A stretch of 64,000 nucleotides of DNA. It comes from JBLEFH01 sp047345645 (GTDB lineage: Bacteria > Pseudomonadota > Alphaproteobacteria > Rhodobacterales > Rhodobacteraceae). A program made the position numbers and the translations under genes. The stretch lies in assembly GCA_047345645.1 (NCBI GenBank), contig JBLEFH010000010.1; one strand, given 5' to 3'. Positions 8,498 to 15,768 of this stretch are shown here, in pieces. A model generated the notes under the pieces. The model was given only the letters and a program-made list of their open reading frames with translations. It was not told the origin of the DNA and did not search any database. Every line of letters begins with the position of its first letter. The first letter of the stretch is position 1.

Positions 8498-8815
8498 GTG
8501 ATCAGCCGCATCTGGCATGGCTACACCACCCCGGAAAATGCCGACGCCTATCACCGTATCGTCACAACCGAGGTGATCCCCGGCATCATCGCCATGAACA
8601 TCCCCGGCTTCGAGAAAATCGAGCTGTTCCGCCGGGCCCGCTCCGAGGATGTGGAGTTCATCACCGTGATGTGGTTCGAGAGCCTTGAGGCGGTGAAAGC
8701 CTTCACGGGCGCGGATTACGAAACCGCCCATGTGCCGCCGCAAGCGCGCGCCGTGCTGTCGCATTTCGACGCGCGCTCGCAGCATTACGATGTCCTGCTG
8801 AGCCGGGATGCCTGA
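8498..8815 (+). CDS. Small ABM-like (dimeric alpha/beta barrel) protein
   Basis: 105 residues with the layout of antibiotic-biosynthesis monooxygenase / ferredoxin-like dimeric barrel proteins: a first strand ISRIWHGYT, a helix of the 'NADAYHRIVTTEVIPGI' kind, then GFEKIELFRR, and FITVMWFESLEAVKAF. The GTG start has CGGAG upstream and lies 5 bp after pth, so the two are probably co-transcribed. These folds range from haem-degrading to purely structural, and no specific activity can be assigned. Confidence 0.65.
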   Translation: MISRIWHGYTTPENADAYHRIVTTEVIPGIIAMNIPGFEKIELFRRARSEDVEFITVMWFESLEAVKAFTGADYETAHVPPQARAVLSHFDARSQHYDVLLSRDA

Positions 8816-8977
8816 TCACCGGTAATCCTGCCAAGGCTGCTCACGATCCCTCTGCCATTCGCGCTCAAGCCCCAGATCGCGGGCGGTGTGGCGCGAGAGC
8901 CGCTTGGTGTCGATCCGCGTGGGTTTAGCCTCCTCGCGGCGCGGCAACACCGCAAAAAATCTTTTGATATTGCTCAT
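8816..8977 (-). CDS. Small basic DUF1127-like protein opposite soxR
   Basis: 53-residue charged protein: MSNIKRFF, a linker, then LSRHTARDLGLEREW, which resembles the 'LSDReLrDIGL' core of DUF1127. AGGAGG lies 7 bp before the ATG at 8977. A longer form starting at the ATG at 9058 (80 residues, AAAGGAAAG upstream) is equally compatible with the SoxR-type promoter and cannot be excluded. It is the only gene pointing away from the SoxR box. Its stop codon abuts that of the upstream plus-strand gene. Function unknown; a small redox-stress adaptor is a guess. Confidence 0.6.
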   Translation of the reverse strand: MSNIKRFFAVLPRREEAKPTRIDTKRLSRHTARDLGLEREWQRDREQPWQDYR

Positions 8978-9087
8978 AATCCGTCCTCCTGCGGCAAAGA
9001 TTGCCGAGGAGCCTGCAAGACGGGGCACGGGGACTATCGCTGTATTTTTTACGGTCATGGCGCTTTCCTTTTCTGATTCGCCATGCC

Positions 9088-9118
9088 ACCCTACGACCTC
9101 AAGTTAACTTGAGTTCAA
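9088..9118 (-). promoter_or_regulatory. SoxR box within a 19-bp-spaced promoter
   Basis: A perfect 16-bp palindrome CTCAAGTTAACTTGAG (9098-9113) has the same core as the known SoxR site of enterobacterial soxS. Read on the minus strand, it sits between TTGAAC (9118-9113) and TAGGGT (9093-9088) with a 19-bp spacer, the over-long spacing used by MerR-family activators. This places the activated transcript toward the DUF1127-like gene at 8816-8977, not toward soxR. Confidence 0.85.
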
Positions 9119-9119
9119 T

Positions 9120-9563
9120 ATGGCAATTGCAAAAGAATTGACGGTGGCGGAGATGAGCCGACGCAGCGGGCTGCCGGTCTCGACGCTGCATTATTACGAG
9201 GCGGAAGGGCTGATCATGGCGCATCGCACGGCGGCGCGGCATCGCCGCTATCCGCGCCACATGCTGCGCCGGGTCGCCGTGATCCGCATCGCGCAGGAGC
9301 TTGGCCTGACGCTGACGGATATCAAGGCCGCGCTGTCGGAGGTGCCATTAGAGCGCGCGCCCACGGCGGAGGAATGGAAAGTTATGTCCGCCCATTGGCA
9401 GGGCGAGTTGAACCAGCGGATCAACAAACTCAAAGTGCTGCGCGACCAGCTTCACCACTGCATCGGCTGCGGCTGCATGTCCGTTAAATCCTGCCCGATC
9501 TATAATGCCGATGACCGTCTCGGGACCGCGCCCGGCCCGCAGCGCTTCGGTTTAAGCGACTAG
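9120..9563 (+). CDS. soxR: Redox-sensitive transcriptional activator SoxR
   Basis: MerR-family [2Fe-2S] regulator that activates promoters when its cluster is oxidised by redox-cycling compounds. At 147 residues it has the MerR helix-turn-helix (LTVAEMSRRSGLPVSTLHYYE, residues 7-27), a coiled-coil dimer helix, and the cluster motif Cys114-x2-Cys117-x-Cys119-x5-Cys125. Its start is only 6 bp from the palindromic SoxR box and has no Shine-Dalgarno, yet the helix-turn-helix begins at once, so a downstream start is unlikely. Translation may be leaderless or from a longer transcript. Confidence 0.95.
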   Translation: MAIAKELTVAEMSRRSGLPVSTLHYYEAEGLIMAHRTAARHRRYPRHMLRRVAVIRIAQELGLTLTDIKAALSEVPLERAPTAEEWKVMSAHWQGELNQRINKLKVLRDQLHHCIGCGCMSVKSCPIYNADDRLGTAPGPQRFGLSD

Positions 9564-9626
9564 CCCCCCTTATCTCGCGGCCCTTCGGTGCATAGCTATA
9601 AAGAAAGCCGTATGGAGACCGCCCGC

Positions 9627-10613
9627 ATGACTGCCCTCACCCGCCGCCATCTGATGCTCACCGCCAGCGCCGCACTGGCCGCGCCCACCTTGGCCCGCGC
9701 GCAGTCCAGCCTCGACGGGGTGCTGTCCCGCGCGGCGCAGCTCGATCAGCTTCATGCGGTGGTCATCAACCAGAACGGCGCGCAGCGCTTCGCCCAAGCC
9801 TTTCGCGGCCCGGCCATCGACAGCCCGGCCAATGTCAAATCCGTCTCGAAAACCCTCGTCGCGCTGCTCACTGGCATCGCCATTGATCGCGGCGTGATCG
9901 AGGGGGTCGACCAACGCATCCTGCCCCTGCTCGGCCGCGCCCCCTTCGGCGATGCGCGCGACGCCATGACCGTGGGCGATCTGCTCTCCATGCGCGCCGG
10001 TGTCGGCAGCACCTCGGGCGGCAATTACGGGGCGTGGGTCTCCAGCCCGAACTGGGTGGAATATGCGCTAACTCAACCGCTTGAGTCCGAACCCGGCGGG
10101 CGCTTCATCTATTCCACCGGTGGTTGGCACATCCTCGGCGCGGCCCTCAGTGCCGCCTCGGGCATGAGCCTGCTGGAGATGGCGCGAAGCTGGCTCGGCA
10201 ACCCGCTCGACATCTCGATGCCCCCTTGGGTCCGCGATCCGCAGGGCCGCTATCTCGGCGGTAACGACATGGCCGTCAGCCCGCTCGGCCTCGCCCGGAT
10301 TGGCGATATGGTGCTGAACAACGGTCAGATGGACGGCCAGCAGATCGTCAGCGCGAGCTGGCTCGACACCTCTTGGGACGCCCGCGCCCGCTCGCCCTTC
10401 TCCGGCGATCAATATGGCTATGGCTGGTTCCTCACCCGGTTCGCGCGCCAGAACGCCGCCTATGCGCGCGGCTATGGCGGGCAGATGCTGGTCGTTGTCC
10501 CGTCCCGCAATATCAGCATCGCCATCACCTCGGACCCGAACCGCCCGGCGCGCAGCCGCGGCTATTTCGGCGATCTGGTCGGGGTGGTGGATGAGATCGT
10601 CGCGGCGGCGTAA
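9627..10613 (+). CDS. Exported serine hydrolase, class C beta-lactamase family
   Basis: 328-residue protein with a Tat-type signal (TRRHLMLTASAALAAPTLARA), so probably folded before export to the periplasm. The penicillin-binding fold motifs are Ser72-V-S-Lys75 (SxxK), Tyr162-S-T (YxN equivalent) and a glycine-rich GYGGQ late in the protein (KTG equivalent). Such proteins are esterases, D-aminopeptidases or weak beta-lactamases; true resistance is not implied. I chose the ATG at 9627 (GGAG upstream, Tat motif right after it) over in-frame 9612 and the GTG at 9588. Confidence 0.85.
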   Translation: MTALTRRHLMLTASAALAAPTLARAQSSLDGVLSRAAQLDQLHAVVINQNGAQRFAQAFRGPAIDSPANVKSVSKTLVALLTGIAIDRGVIEGVDQRILPLLGRAPFGDARDAMTVGDLLSMRAGVGSTSGGNYGAWVSSPNWVEYALTQPLESEPGGRFIYSTGGWHILGAALSAASGMSLLEMARSWLGNPLDISMPPWVRDPQGRYLGGNDMAVSPLGLARIGDMVLNNGQMDGQQIVSASWLDTSWDARARSPFSGDQYGYGWFLTRFARQNAAYARGYGGQMLVVVPSRNISIAITSDPNRPARSRGYFGDLVGVVDEIVAAA

Positions 10614-10688
10614 CGCTTTGGAGAGTCGCGCAAACGTCACTTTTCTTGGCGCGCTCCGCACCCGACACTGGGCGCAAAGGAGACCGTC

Positions 10689-11285
10689 ATGCTGAAACCG
10701 CTTCTCGCCCTGCTCGCCCTCGCCCTGCCCGCGCAGGCCCAAAACGCCGCGCAGGTCTGGACGCAGCAGGATTTTCAGCGCCTTGATGAGTACGACTACA
10801 GCCTCGGCCTCGCGCTCCGCAAAGCGCTGGCGGCGGGTTCGTCCGACGCGCACGATATCTTACTGGAGGCCATGGAAGGCGAACCCATCCCCATCGACAC
10901 CGAGGCGCTGCTCGGCGAATGGCGCTGCCAGACCATCAAACTCGGCGGTGATCTGACCCCGATCACCGCCTACAGCCCCTTCACCTGCGAAATCACCGAG
11001 GAAGATGGCGCGCTCTGGTTCCACAAACGCACCGGCTCGCAGCTCACCGATGGCAAGCTTTACGCGGATAATGGCGAGCGGATGGTCTATCTCGGCGTCT
11101 TTCACGCCAGCTTCAACCCGCCCGCCGCCTATGAGGACTTACCCGAGATCACCGATGTCGCCGCCTCGCCCAGCCACTACCCGCAACCCGGATTTCTGGA
11201 AATGGTGAGCGAAAACAAGGCCCGGATCGGCTTTCCGGCGCCGTTCTACGAGTCCGATTTCGACTATCTCTACCTGACGCGCTAA
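10689..11285 (+). CDS. DUF4893-like exported protein
   Basis: 198 residues with a clear Sec signal peptide (LLALLALALPAQA). The mature part resembles DUF4893: WTQQDFQRLDEYD, then LLGEWRCQTIKLGG, and a C-terminal region with ESDFDYLYLTR. Two Cys (WRCQT and FTCEI) may form a disulphide in the periplasm. GGAGACC precedes the ATG. It lies 75 bp after the serine hydrolase. Function is not known for the family. Confidence 0.7.
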   Translation: MLKPLLALLALALPAQAQNAAQVWTQQDFQRLDEYDYSLGLALRKALAAGSSDAHDILLEAMEGEPIPIDTEALLGEWRCQTIKLGGDLTPITAYSPFTCEITEEDGALWFHKRTGSQLTDGKLYADNGERMVYLGVFHASFNPPAAYEDLPEITDVAASPSHYPQPGFLEMVSENKARIGFPAPFYESDFDYLYLTR

Positions 11286-11389
11286 CCCCGAAGAGCGGGA
11301 GCGCCGCCGCTCTCAGACACCACGCCGCCGCGCCGCAGCCTTCCGAGACGCGAAAGCGTAGCGCGCGGCGAGGCGCGGGATCAGTGCCA

Positions 11390-11420
11390 CAAAAAAAGGG
11401 CCGCCGCAGCGACCCTTTTC
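11390..11420 (-). terminator. Probable bidirectional terminator after the DUF2158 gene
   Basis: On the minus strand AAGGGTCGC, a short loop, and GGCGGCCC run into seven T. One wobble pair interrupts the stem. On the plus strand the same hairpin ends cccttttctt, so it can also stop transcription arriving from 10689-11285. Confidence 0.65.
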
Positions 11421-11423
11421 TTA

Positions 11424-11786
11424 TCAATCCTTGCGGAAGTAGCCCTTATCGCGGGGCTTTCCGTCCCAGCCCGGCTTGCCGCGGGGTTTGTCGCCCCAGC
11501 CGCCTTTGCCGCCGTCGCGATCGCCACCACGGTCGCCGCCGCGCCCGCGATCACCGCCGCCGAAGCCGCCGCGTCCGCCGCCTTTGCGGTCGCCGCCGAA
11601 GCCGCCCTTGCCGCGATCTTCACGCTCTTCCCATTTGCGCACCAGCGCCAAATCGAACGCGTCGCGGCCAATCTGGCCTTCATGGCTCCACACCACATGC
11701 ACCATGCCGCTTTCGACCTTTTCAACAGCCATCCGCATGGAGCCCGAGACGAGGACCACTACGTCCCCCAACACAAAATCCGCCAT
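11424..11786 (-). CDS. DUF2158 (YodC-like) protein with a glycine/arginine-rich tail
   Basis: 120 residues in two parts. Residues 1-52 match the DUF2158 fold (FVLGDVVVLVSGSMRMAVEKV, then VVWSHEG and FDLALVRKW). Residues 55-120 are a low-complexity tail rich in Gly, Arg, Asp and Lys, with many GGDRG / RGG-type units and a few aromatics (KGYFRKD). The tail should be disordered and could bind RNA or DNA. An AAGGA ribosome site is present. It lies 18 bp after trpB on the same strand and is the last gene before a terminator, so it is probably co-transcribed with trpFB. Function unknown. Confidence 0.75.
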   Translation of the reverse strand: MADFVLGDVVVLVSGSMRMAVEKVESGMVHVVWSHEGQIGRDAFDLALVRKWEEREDRGKGGFGGDRKGGGRGGFGGGDRGRGGDRGGDRDGGKGGWGDKPRGKPGWDGKPRDKGYFRKD

Positions 11787-11804
11787 ATCCCAATCCTTTC
11801 GGGG

Positions 11805-13025
11805 TTAAATCTCCACGCCGAGATGTTTCGCGACGGTAAAGATGTCCTTATCGCCACGACCGCACATATTCATCACCAGCAGGTGATCTTTCGGCAGATT
11901 CGGGGCCATTTTCATCACATGGGCCAAAGCGTGCGAAGGTTCAAGAGCCGGAATGATGCCTTCCTGTTCACAAGAGAGCTTGAAGGCCTCTAACGCTTCG
12001 TCATCGGTCACATGGACATATTCGACCCGGCCCAGATCGTTGAGCCAGGAATGCTCGGGGCCGATGCCGGGATAATCGAGACCCGCCGAGATGGAGTGGC
12101 CTTCGAGGATCTGCCCGTTCTCGTCCTGCAAGAGATAGGTGCGATTGCCATGCAGCACCCCCGGCTTGCCGCCGGAGAGGGACGCGCAATGCTCCATCTT
12201 CTCGTTAACGCCCTTGCCGCCGGCTTCCACGCCGACGATGCGCACATCCTTGTCGTCGAGGAAGGGATAGAAGAGGCCCATGGCGTTCGACCCGCCGCCG
12301 ATACAGGCGACGAGACTGTCCGGCAAACGCCCCTCGGCGGCCTGCATCTGCTCTTTGACCTCGCGGCCAATGATCGACTGAAAATCGCGGACCATCGCCG
12401 GATAGGGATGCGGCCCGGCGACCGTGCCGATGCAGTAGAACGTGTTGTCCACATTGGTCACCCAGTCGCGCAGCGCGTCGTTCATCGCATCCTTGAGCGT
12501 CCCACGGCCCGATTTCACCGGGACGACCTTCGCGCCCAGCAATTTCATGCGGAACACATTCGGCTGCTGGCGCTCCACATCATGCGCGCCCATGAACACC
12601 ACGCATTCGAGGCCGAACTTGGCGCAAACCGTCGCCGTCGCCACCCCATGCTGGCCCGCGCCGGTCTCCGCGATGATCCGCGTCTTGCCCATCCGCATGG
12701 CGAGCAGGATCTGCCCCAGCACATTGTTGATCTTATGCGCGCCGGTGTGGTTCAGCTCGTCGCGCTTGAGATAGACCTTCGCGCCGCCCAAATGCTTCGT
12801 CAGACGCTCGGCAAAATAGAGCGGCGACGGACGGCCCACATAATGCTTCCACAGATCGTCCATCTGCGCCTTGAACGCCGGATCACTCTTGGCCTTCTCA
12901 TATTCCTTTTCGAGATCGAGGATCAGCGGCATCAGCGTCTCGGGGACGAAACGCCCGCCATAGATCCCGAACATCCCCTCTTCATCCGGGGCGGTCATGT
13001 AGGAATTCGGCTGCTGGTCGGTCAT
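11805..13025 (-). CDS. trpB: Tryptophan synthase beta chain
   Basis: Condenses indole and L-serine to tryptophan, with PLP, in complex with TrpA. The 406-residue length is normal. The PLP lysine is Lys98 in LNHTGAHKINN, the phosphate-binding GGGSN is at 243-247, and QPNVFRMKLLGA and HSLDYPGIGPE-like (GLDYPGIGPEHSWL) segments are present. It overlaps the upstream acetyltransferase gene by 4 bp. trpA is not in the window on this side, where DUF2158 and a terminator follow. Confidence 0.98.
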   Translation of the reverse strand: MTDQQPNSYMTAPDEEGMFGIYGGRFVPETLMPLILDLEKEYEKAKSDPAFKAQMDDLWKHYVGRPSPLYFAERLTKHLGGAKVYLKRDELNHTGAHKINNVLGQILLAMRMGKTRIIAETGAGQHGVATATVCAKFGLECVVFMGAHDVERQQPNVFRMKLLGAKVVPVKSGRGTLKDAMNDALRDWVTNVDNTFYCIGTVAGPHPYPAMVRDFQSIIGREVKEQMQAAEGRLPDSLVACIGGGSNAMGLFYPFLDDKDVRIVGVEAGGKGVNEKMEHCASLSGGKPGVLHGNRTYLLQDENGQILEGHSISAGLDYPGIGPEHSWLNDLGRVEYVHVTDDEALEAFKLSCEQEGIIPALEPSHALAHVMKMAPNLPKDHLLVMNMCGRGDKDIFTVAKHLGVEI

Positions 13026-13495
13026 GGGAGGCCCTCCTCAGGTTTCACCTCCCGTTTATAACCCATATGGGTGGCGGTAAAGCCGTGCCGCTCGTAAAAG
13101 CGATGCGCGTCGGCCCGGCTTTTGTTGGTGGTAAACTGCATCAGCGTCGCGCCGCCTTTGCTGGCGCGGCGGATGGCATCCGTGATCAGCAAACTGCCAA
13201 TCCCCTGCCCGCGCAGATGGCTGGCCACGCGCACGCCCTCAATCTGCGCACGGGTGGTCGCGGTCAGGCTGAGGCCGGGGATAAGGATGAGCTGATAGCC
13301 TGCAACGACCGCGCCGCCCGCGTCCTTGCCCAGAATGAGATGATTTCCACCCTGCGACTGCATCGCCGCGAATGCGCGTTCATAGACTGCGAGCGGCGCA
13401 GACTCACGGGCCGCACCAAGCGCATCGTCTCGCAAAAGCGCAATGTAATCCGAAAGATCGGCCCGCTCGGCCTCTGCGAACGCGACCCGGCTCAC
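13022..13495 (-). CDS. GNAT family N-acetyltransferase
   Basis: 157-residue cytosolic acetyltransferase. The acetyl-CoA site motif is in GVRVASHLRGQGIGSLL (R/QxxGxG/A type), followed by the C-terminal ADAHRFYERHGFTATHMGYKR. The GTG start overlaps the trpF stop by 4 bp and its own stop overlaps the trpB start by 4 bp, so all three are translationally coupled. Substrate unknown. Its place between trpF and trpB suggests co-expression with tryptophan synthesis but not necessarily a shared pathway. Confidence 0.85.
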   Translation of the reverse strand: MSRVAFAEAERADLSDYIALLRDDALGAARESAPLAVYERAFAAMQSQGGNHLILGKDAGGAVVAGYQLILIPGLSLTATTRAQIEGVRVASHLRGQGIGSLLITDAIRRASKGGATLMQFTTNKSRADAHRFYERHGFTATHMGYKREVKPEEGLP

Positions 13496-14151
13496 CGCAG
13501 GCGCGGCGGTGCATCGGTCCGTGTTTCCGCCGCCTCGATAAACGCGCGGATCTTGGCGGCGTCCTTCACCCCCGGCTCCGACTCCACCCCGCTCGACACA
13601 TCAACCGCAGGCGCGCCGGTCAGGCGGATCGCCTCGGCGACATTCTCGGGGTTCAGCCCGCCCGCCAGCATCCACGGCACCGGCCAGCGGCGCCCGGCGA
13701 TCAGCTTCCAGTCAAACGCGACTCCATTGCCGCCCGGCAAGACCGCATCTTTCGGAGGCTTGGCATCGACCAAAAGCATATCCGACACGCTGCCATAATC
13801 GGCGAGTTTGGGCAGATCTGCCTCACTCGCAACCCCCACAGCCTTCATCACCGGAAGACCCGTGCGGTTGCGCAGCTGCACCACCCGCTCCGGCGTCTCG
13901 CTGCCGTGAAGCTGAAGAATATCAACAGGAAGCCGGTGGGTGATCGCGTCGATCAGCGTATCATCCGCATCCACGACCAATGCCACCTTGGCCAGCCCGA
14001 CCGGCGCAAGCGGCATCAGCGCGGCCGCTTCGTCGAGACTTACCGCACGGGGGGATTTGGGGAAAAAGACAAAGCCCGCATAGCGGGCTCCGGTGTCGGC
14101 GACAGCGGCGAGATCTTCCTCCCGCCGCAAGCCGCAAATTTTCACGCTCAC
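13492..14151 (-). CDS. trpF: Phosphoribosylanthranilate isomerase
   Basis: Amadori isomerase of tryptophan synthesis, a TIM barrel of 219 residues. It starts VKICGLRREEDL with the catalytic Cys in KICG. The LQLHGSETPERV segment and the phosphate-site GGLNPENVAEAI plus VDVSSGVES near the C-terminus are typical. It has a GTG start and 4-bp overlaps with lapA upstream and the acetyltransferase downstream. Confidence 0.97.
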   Translation of the reverse strand: MSVKICGLRREEDLAAVADTGARYAGFVFFPKSPRAVSLDEAAALMPLAPVGLAKVALVVDADDTLIDAITHRLPVDILQLHGSETPERVVQLRNRTGLPVMKAVGVASEADLPKLADYGSVSDMLLVDAKPPKDAVLPGGNGVAFDWKLIAGRRWPVPWMLAGGLNPENVAEAIRLTGAPAVDVSSGVESEPGVKDAAKIRAFIEAAETRTDAPPRLR

Positions 14152-14492
14152 TTGGAGACGAGGGCCAGAATCTCGTTCTCGCCTTCCTGCGCTTTCTGCT
14201 TGAGGCGATCATTCTGGCGCTTCAGCTCTTCAACCTGCACCTCTTTGCGCGTCACCTCGCGGCGAATGCCCATTTCGCGCAGATACTCCATCACGATCCC
14301 GATGATGAGACCGAAGAGCACCGAAAGCAGCCCGACCGCAAAGAGCGGCAGTGTCATGCTGCTGGCAAAGGGCAAAAAGCCCGCAAGCTGGTCTGGAACG
14401 AGGCTCACCTCCACAGGCTGACGGTTCGCCAGCGCAAGGGTCAGGATAATCACCAGGACAATGGCGATGAAAGCGATCTTGATCAGACGCAT
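14148..14492 (-). CDS. lapA: LapA-domain inner-membrane protein
   Basis: 114 residues: a transmembrane helix (about 5-22), a second (about 46-68), then a charged cytoplasmic coiled coil (REVTRKEVQVEELKRQNDRL). This is the layout of lipopolysaccharide assembly protein A (DUF1049). Homologues help control envelope and LPS assembly; here that is inferred. It lies between ihfB and trpF, and CGGAG precedes the ATG. Confidence 0.8.
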   Translation of the reverse strand: MRLIKIAFIAIVLVIILTLALANRQPVEVSLVPDQLAGFLPFASSMTLPLFAVGLLSVLFGLIIGIVMEYLREMGIRREVTRKEVQVEELKRQNDRLKQKAQEGENEILALVSK

Positions 14493-14510
14493 GATGAGCT
14501 CCGTAACGGG

Positions 14511-14795
14511 TTAGGCTTCGTCGTTAAGACGGTCTCGTAACAGCTTACCGGTCTTGAAGAAAGGTACATGCTTCTCTTCGACCTCAACCGTTTCACCCGT
14601 GCGCGGATTGCGACCCGTGCGGGCATCGCGCTTTTTCACCGAAAACGCGCCGAAGCCGCGCAATTCCACACGATTGCCAGATTCAAGCGCCGCAATAATC
14701 TCCTCGAAGATCGTCCCGACGATGCGTTCAGCATCATCATGGTTCAAATTCGGATTTTCATCCGCGATCTTCTGGATCAGCTCTGATTTGATCAT
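14511..14795 (-). CDS. ihfB: Integration host factor subunit beta
   Basis: 94-residue DNA-bending protein of the HU/IHF family. It starts MIKSELIQKIA, and the beta-arm has the NPRTGE tip (KKRDARTGRNPRTGETVEV) that inserts into the minor groove. The frame is open upstream to 14888, but AGGAGGG lies directly before the ATG at 14795 and family alignment starts there. It sits in the common order rpsA-sppA-ihfB-lapA. Confidence 0.96.
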   Translation of the reverse strand: MIKSELIQKIADENPNLNHDDAERIVGTIFEEIIAALESGNRVELRGFGAFSVKKRDARTGRNPRTGETVEVEEKHVPFFKTGKLLRDRLNDEA

Positions 14796-14835
14796 CCGCC
14801 TACCCTCCTGAAAAACATAGGGTATGTTAAACGCC

Positions 14836-15768
14836 TCAGGGGGCCAACGAATAGAGGATTCCCGACGGTTTGGCGGAAAAAAGCTCAAAAACCCGTTTTA
14901 TAGCAGCATTTTGGCTGATCACAGACACGAGAGCGCCGCTGTCATCCTCGGGTTGGTAGCGATAGATCGGCAAATCGGTGAGAGAATCATCCTGCGATTC
15001 GATCCAGGCCACCGCTTCCTTCTGCCCGCCGATCTCGTCAACGAGCCCCGCCTCAAGCGCCATCCGGCCGGTCACGACCCGGCCATCCGCGACCGCATCA
15101 AGCTGCTCTTCGGTCAAATCCCGGCGCTCGCCCACAAGCTCACGGAACCATTGATAGCTTTCCTCGATCATCGCTTCTTCCAGCGCCCGCGCCCGCGGGT
15201 TGGTCTCGCGGAAGGGCGACGGCTCGGCCTTGAGCGGCGAGGAGCGGACCGTTTCCATCTCGATGCCGATCTTGTCCATCACCTCGGTCACATCGGGATA
15301 TTCGAGAATGACACCGATGCTCGCCGTCGCCGTGTTGCCGCGCGCGACAATATGATCCGCGCCGATCGCCGCCACATAGCCGCCCGAGGCCGCCGCCTCC
15401 GCCATGGTCGCGACCACCGGCTTTTCTTCCGCCACATCGCGGAGCGCCGCGAACAGCCCTTCGGCCCCTGCGGTGGATCCGCCCGGCGAGTTGATGGAAA
15501 TCAGCACCGCCTCAACGGTGTCGTTCTCGGCAATGTCCTCCAGCATGTCGAGCATCGCCTGATCATGCATGATGACGCCATTGATCGGGATCTCAGCGAT
15601 ATGCGGCATGAAGCTTTGCCGCGCACCCCAAAGGCCCCAAAGAAAAAAGGCGAGGAGGATGGCCAGAACGACCATCACTCCCCGCCAGAATCCCGAGCGC
15701 CGCCACCGGCGACGCTCCTGTTCATAGAGCGCGACTTCCGCAGAAATATCGCGCCCCCAAGGGCTCAC
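14836..15768 (-). CDS. sppA: Signal peptide peptidase SppA (short type)
   Basis: Inner-membrane serine protease that degrades cleaved signal peptides. The 310-residue, single-domain form has one N-terminal transmembrane helix (about 29-48), INSPGGS near residue 92, nucleophile Ser128 in AAASGGYVAA and general-base Lys180 in SSPLKAE. The GTG start overlaps the rpsA stop by 4 bp. Confidence 0.95.
   Translation of the reverse strand: MSPWGRDISAEVALYEQERRRWRRSGFWRGVMVVLAILLAFFLWGLWGARQSFMPHIAEIPINGVIMHDQAMLDMLEDIAENDTVEAVLISINSPGGSTAGAEGLFAALRDVAEEKPVVATMAEAAASGGYVAAIGADHIVARGNTATASIGVILEYPDVTEVMDKIGIEMETVRSSPLKAEPSPFRETNPRARALEEAMIEESYQWFRELVGERRDLTEEQLDAVADGRVVTGRMALEAGLVDEIGGQKEAVAWIESQDDSLTDLPIYRYQPEDDSGALVSVISQNAAIKRVFELFSAKPSGILYSLAP

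Noticed and set aside
9627..10613. Antibiotic-resistance beta-lactamase
   Set aside because: The SxxK fold is shared by many esterases and peptidases; nothing visible supports a true resistance enzyme.
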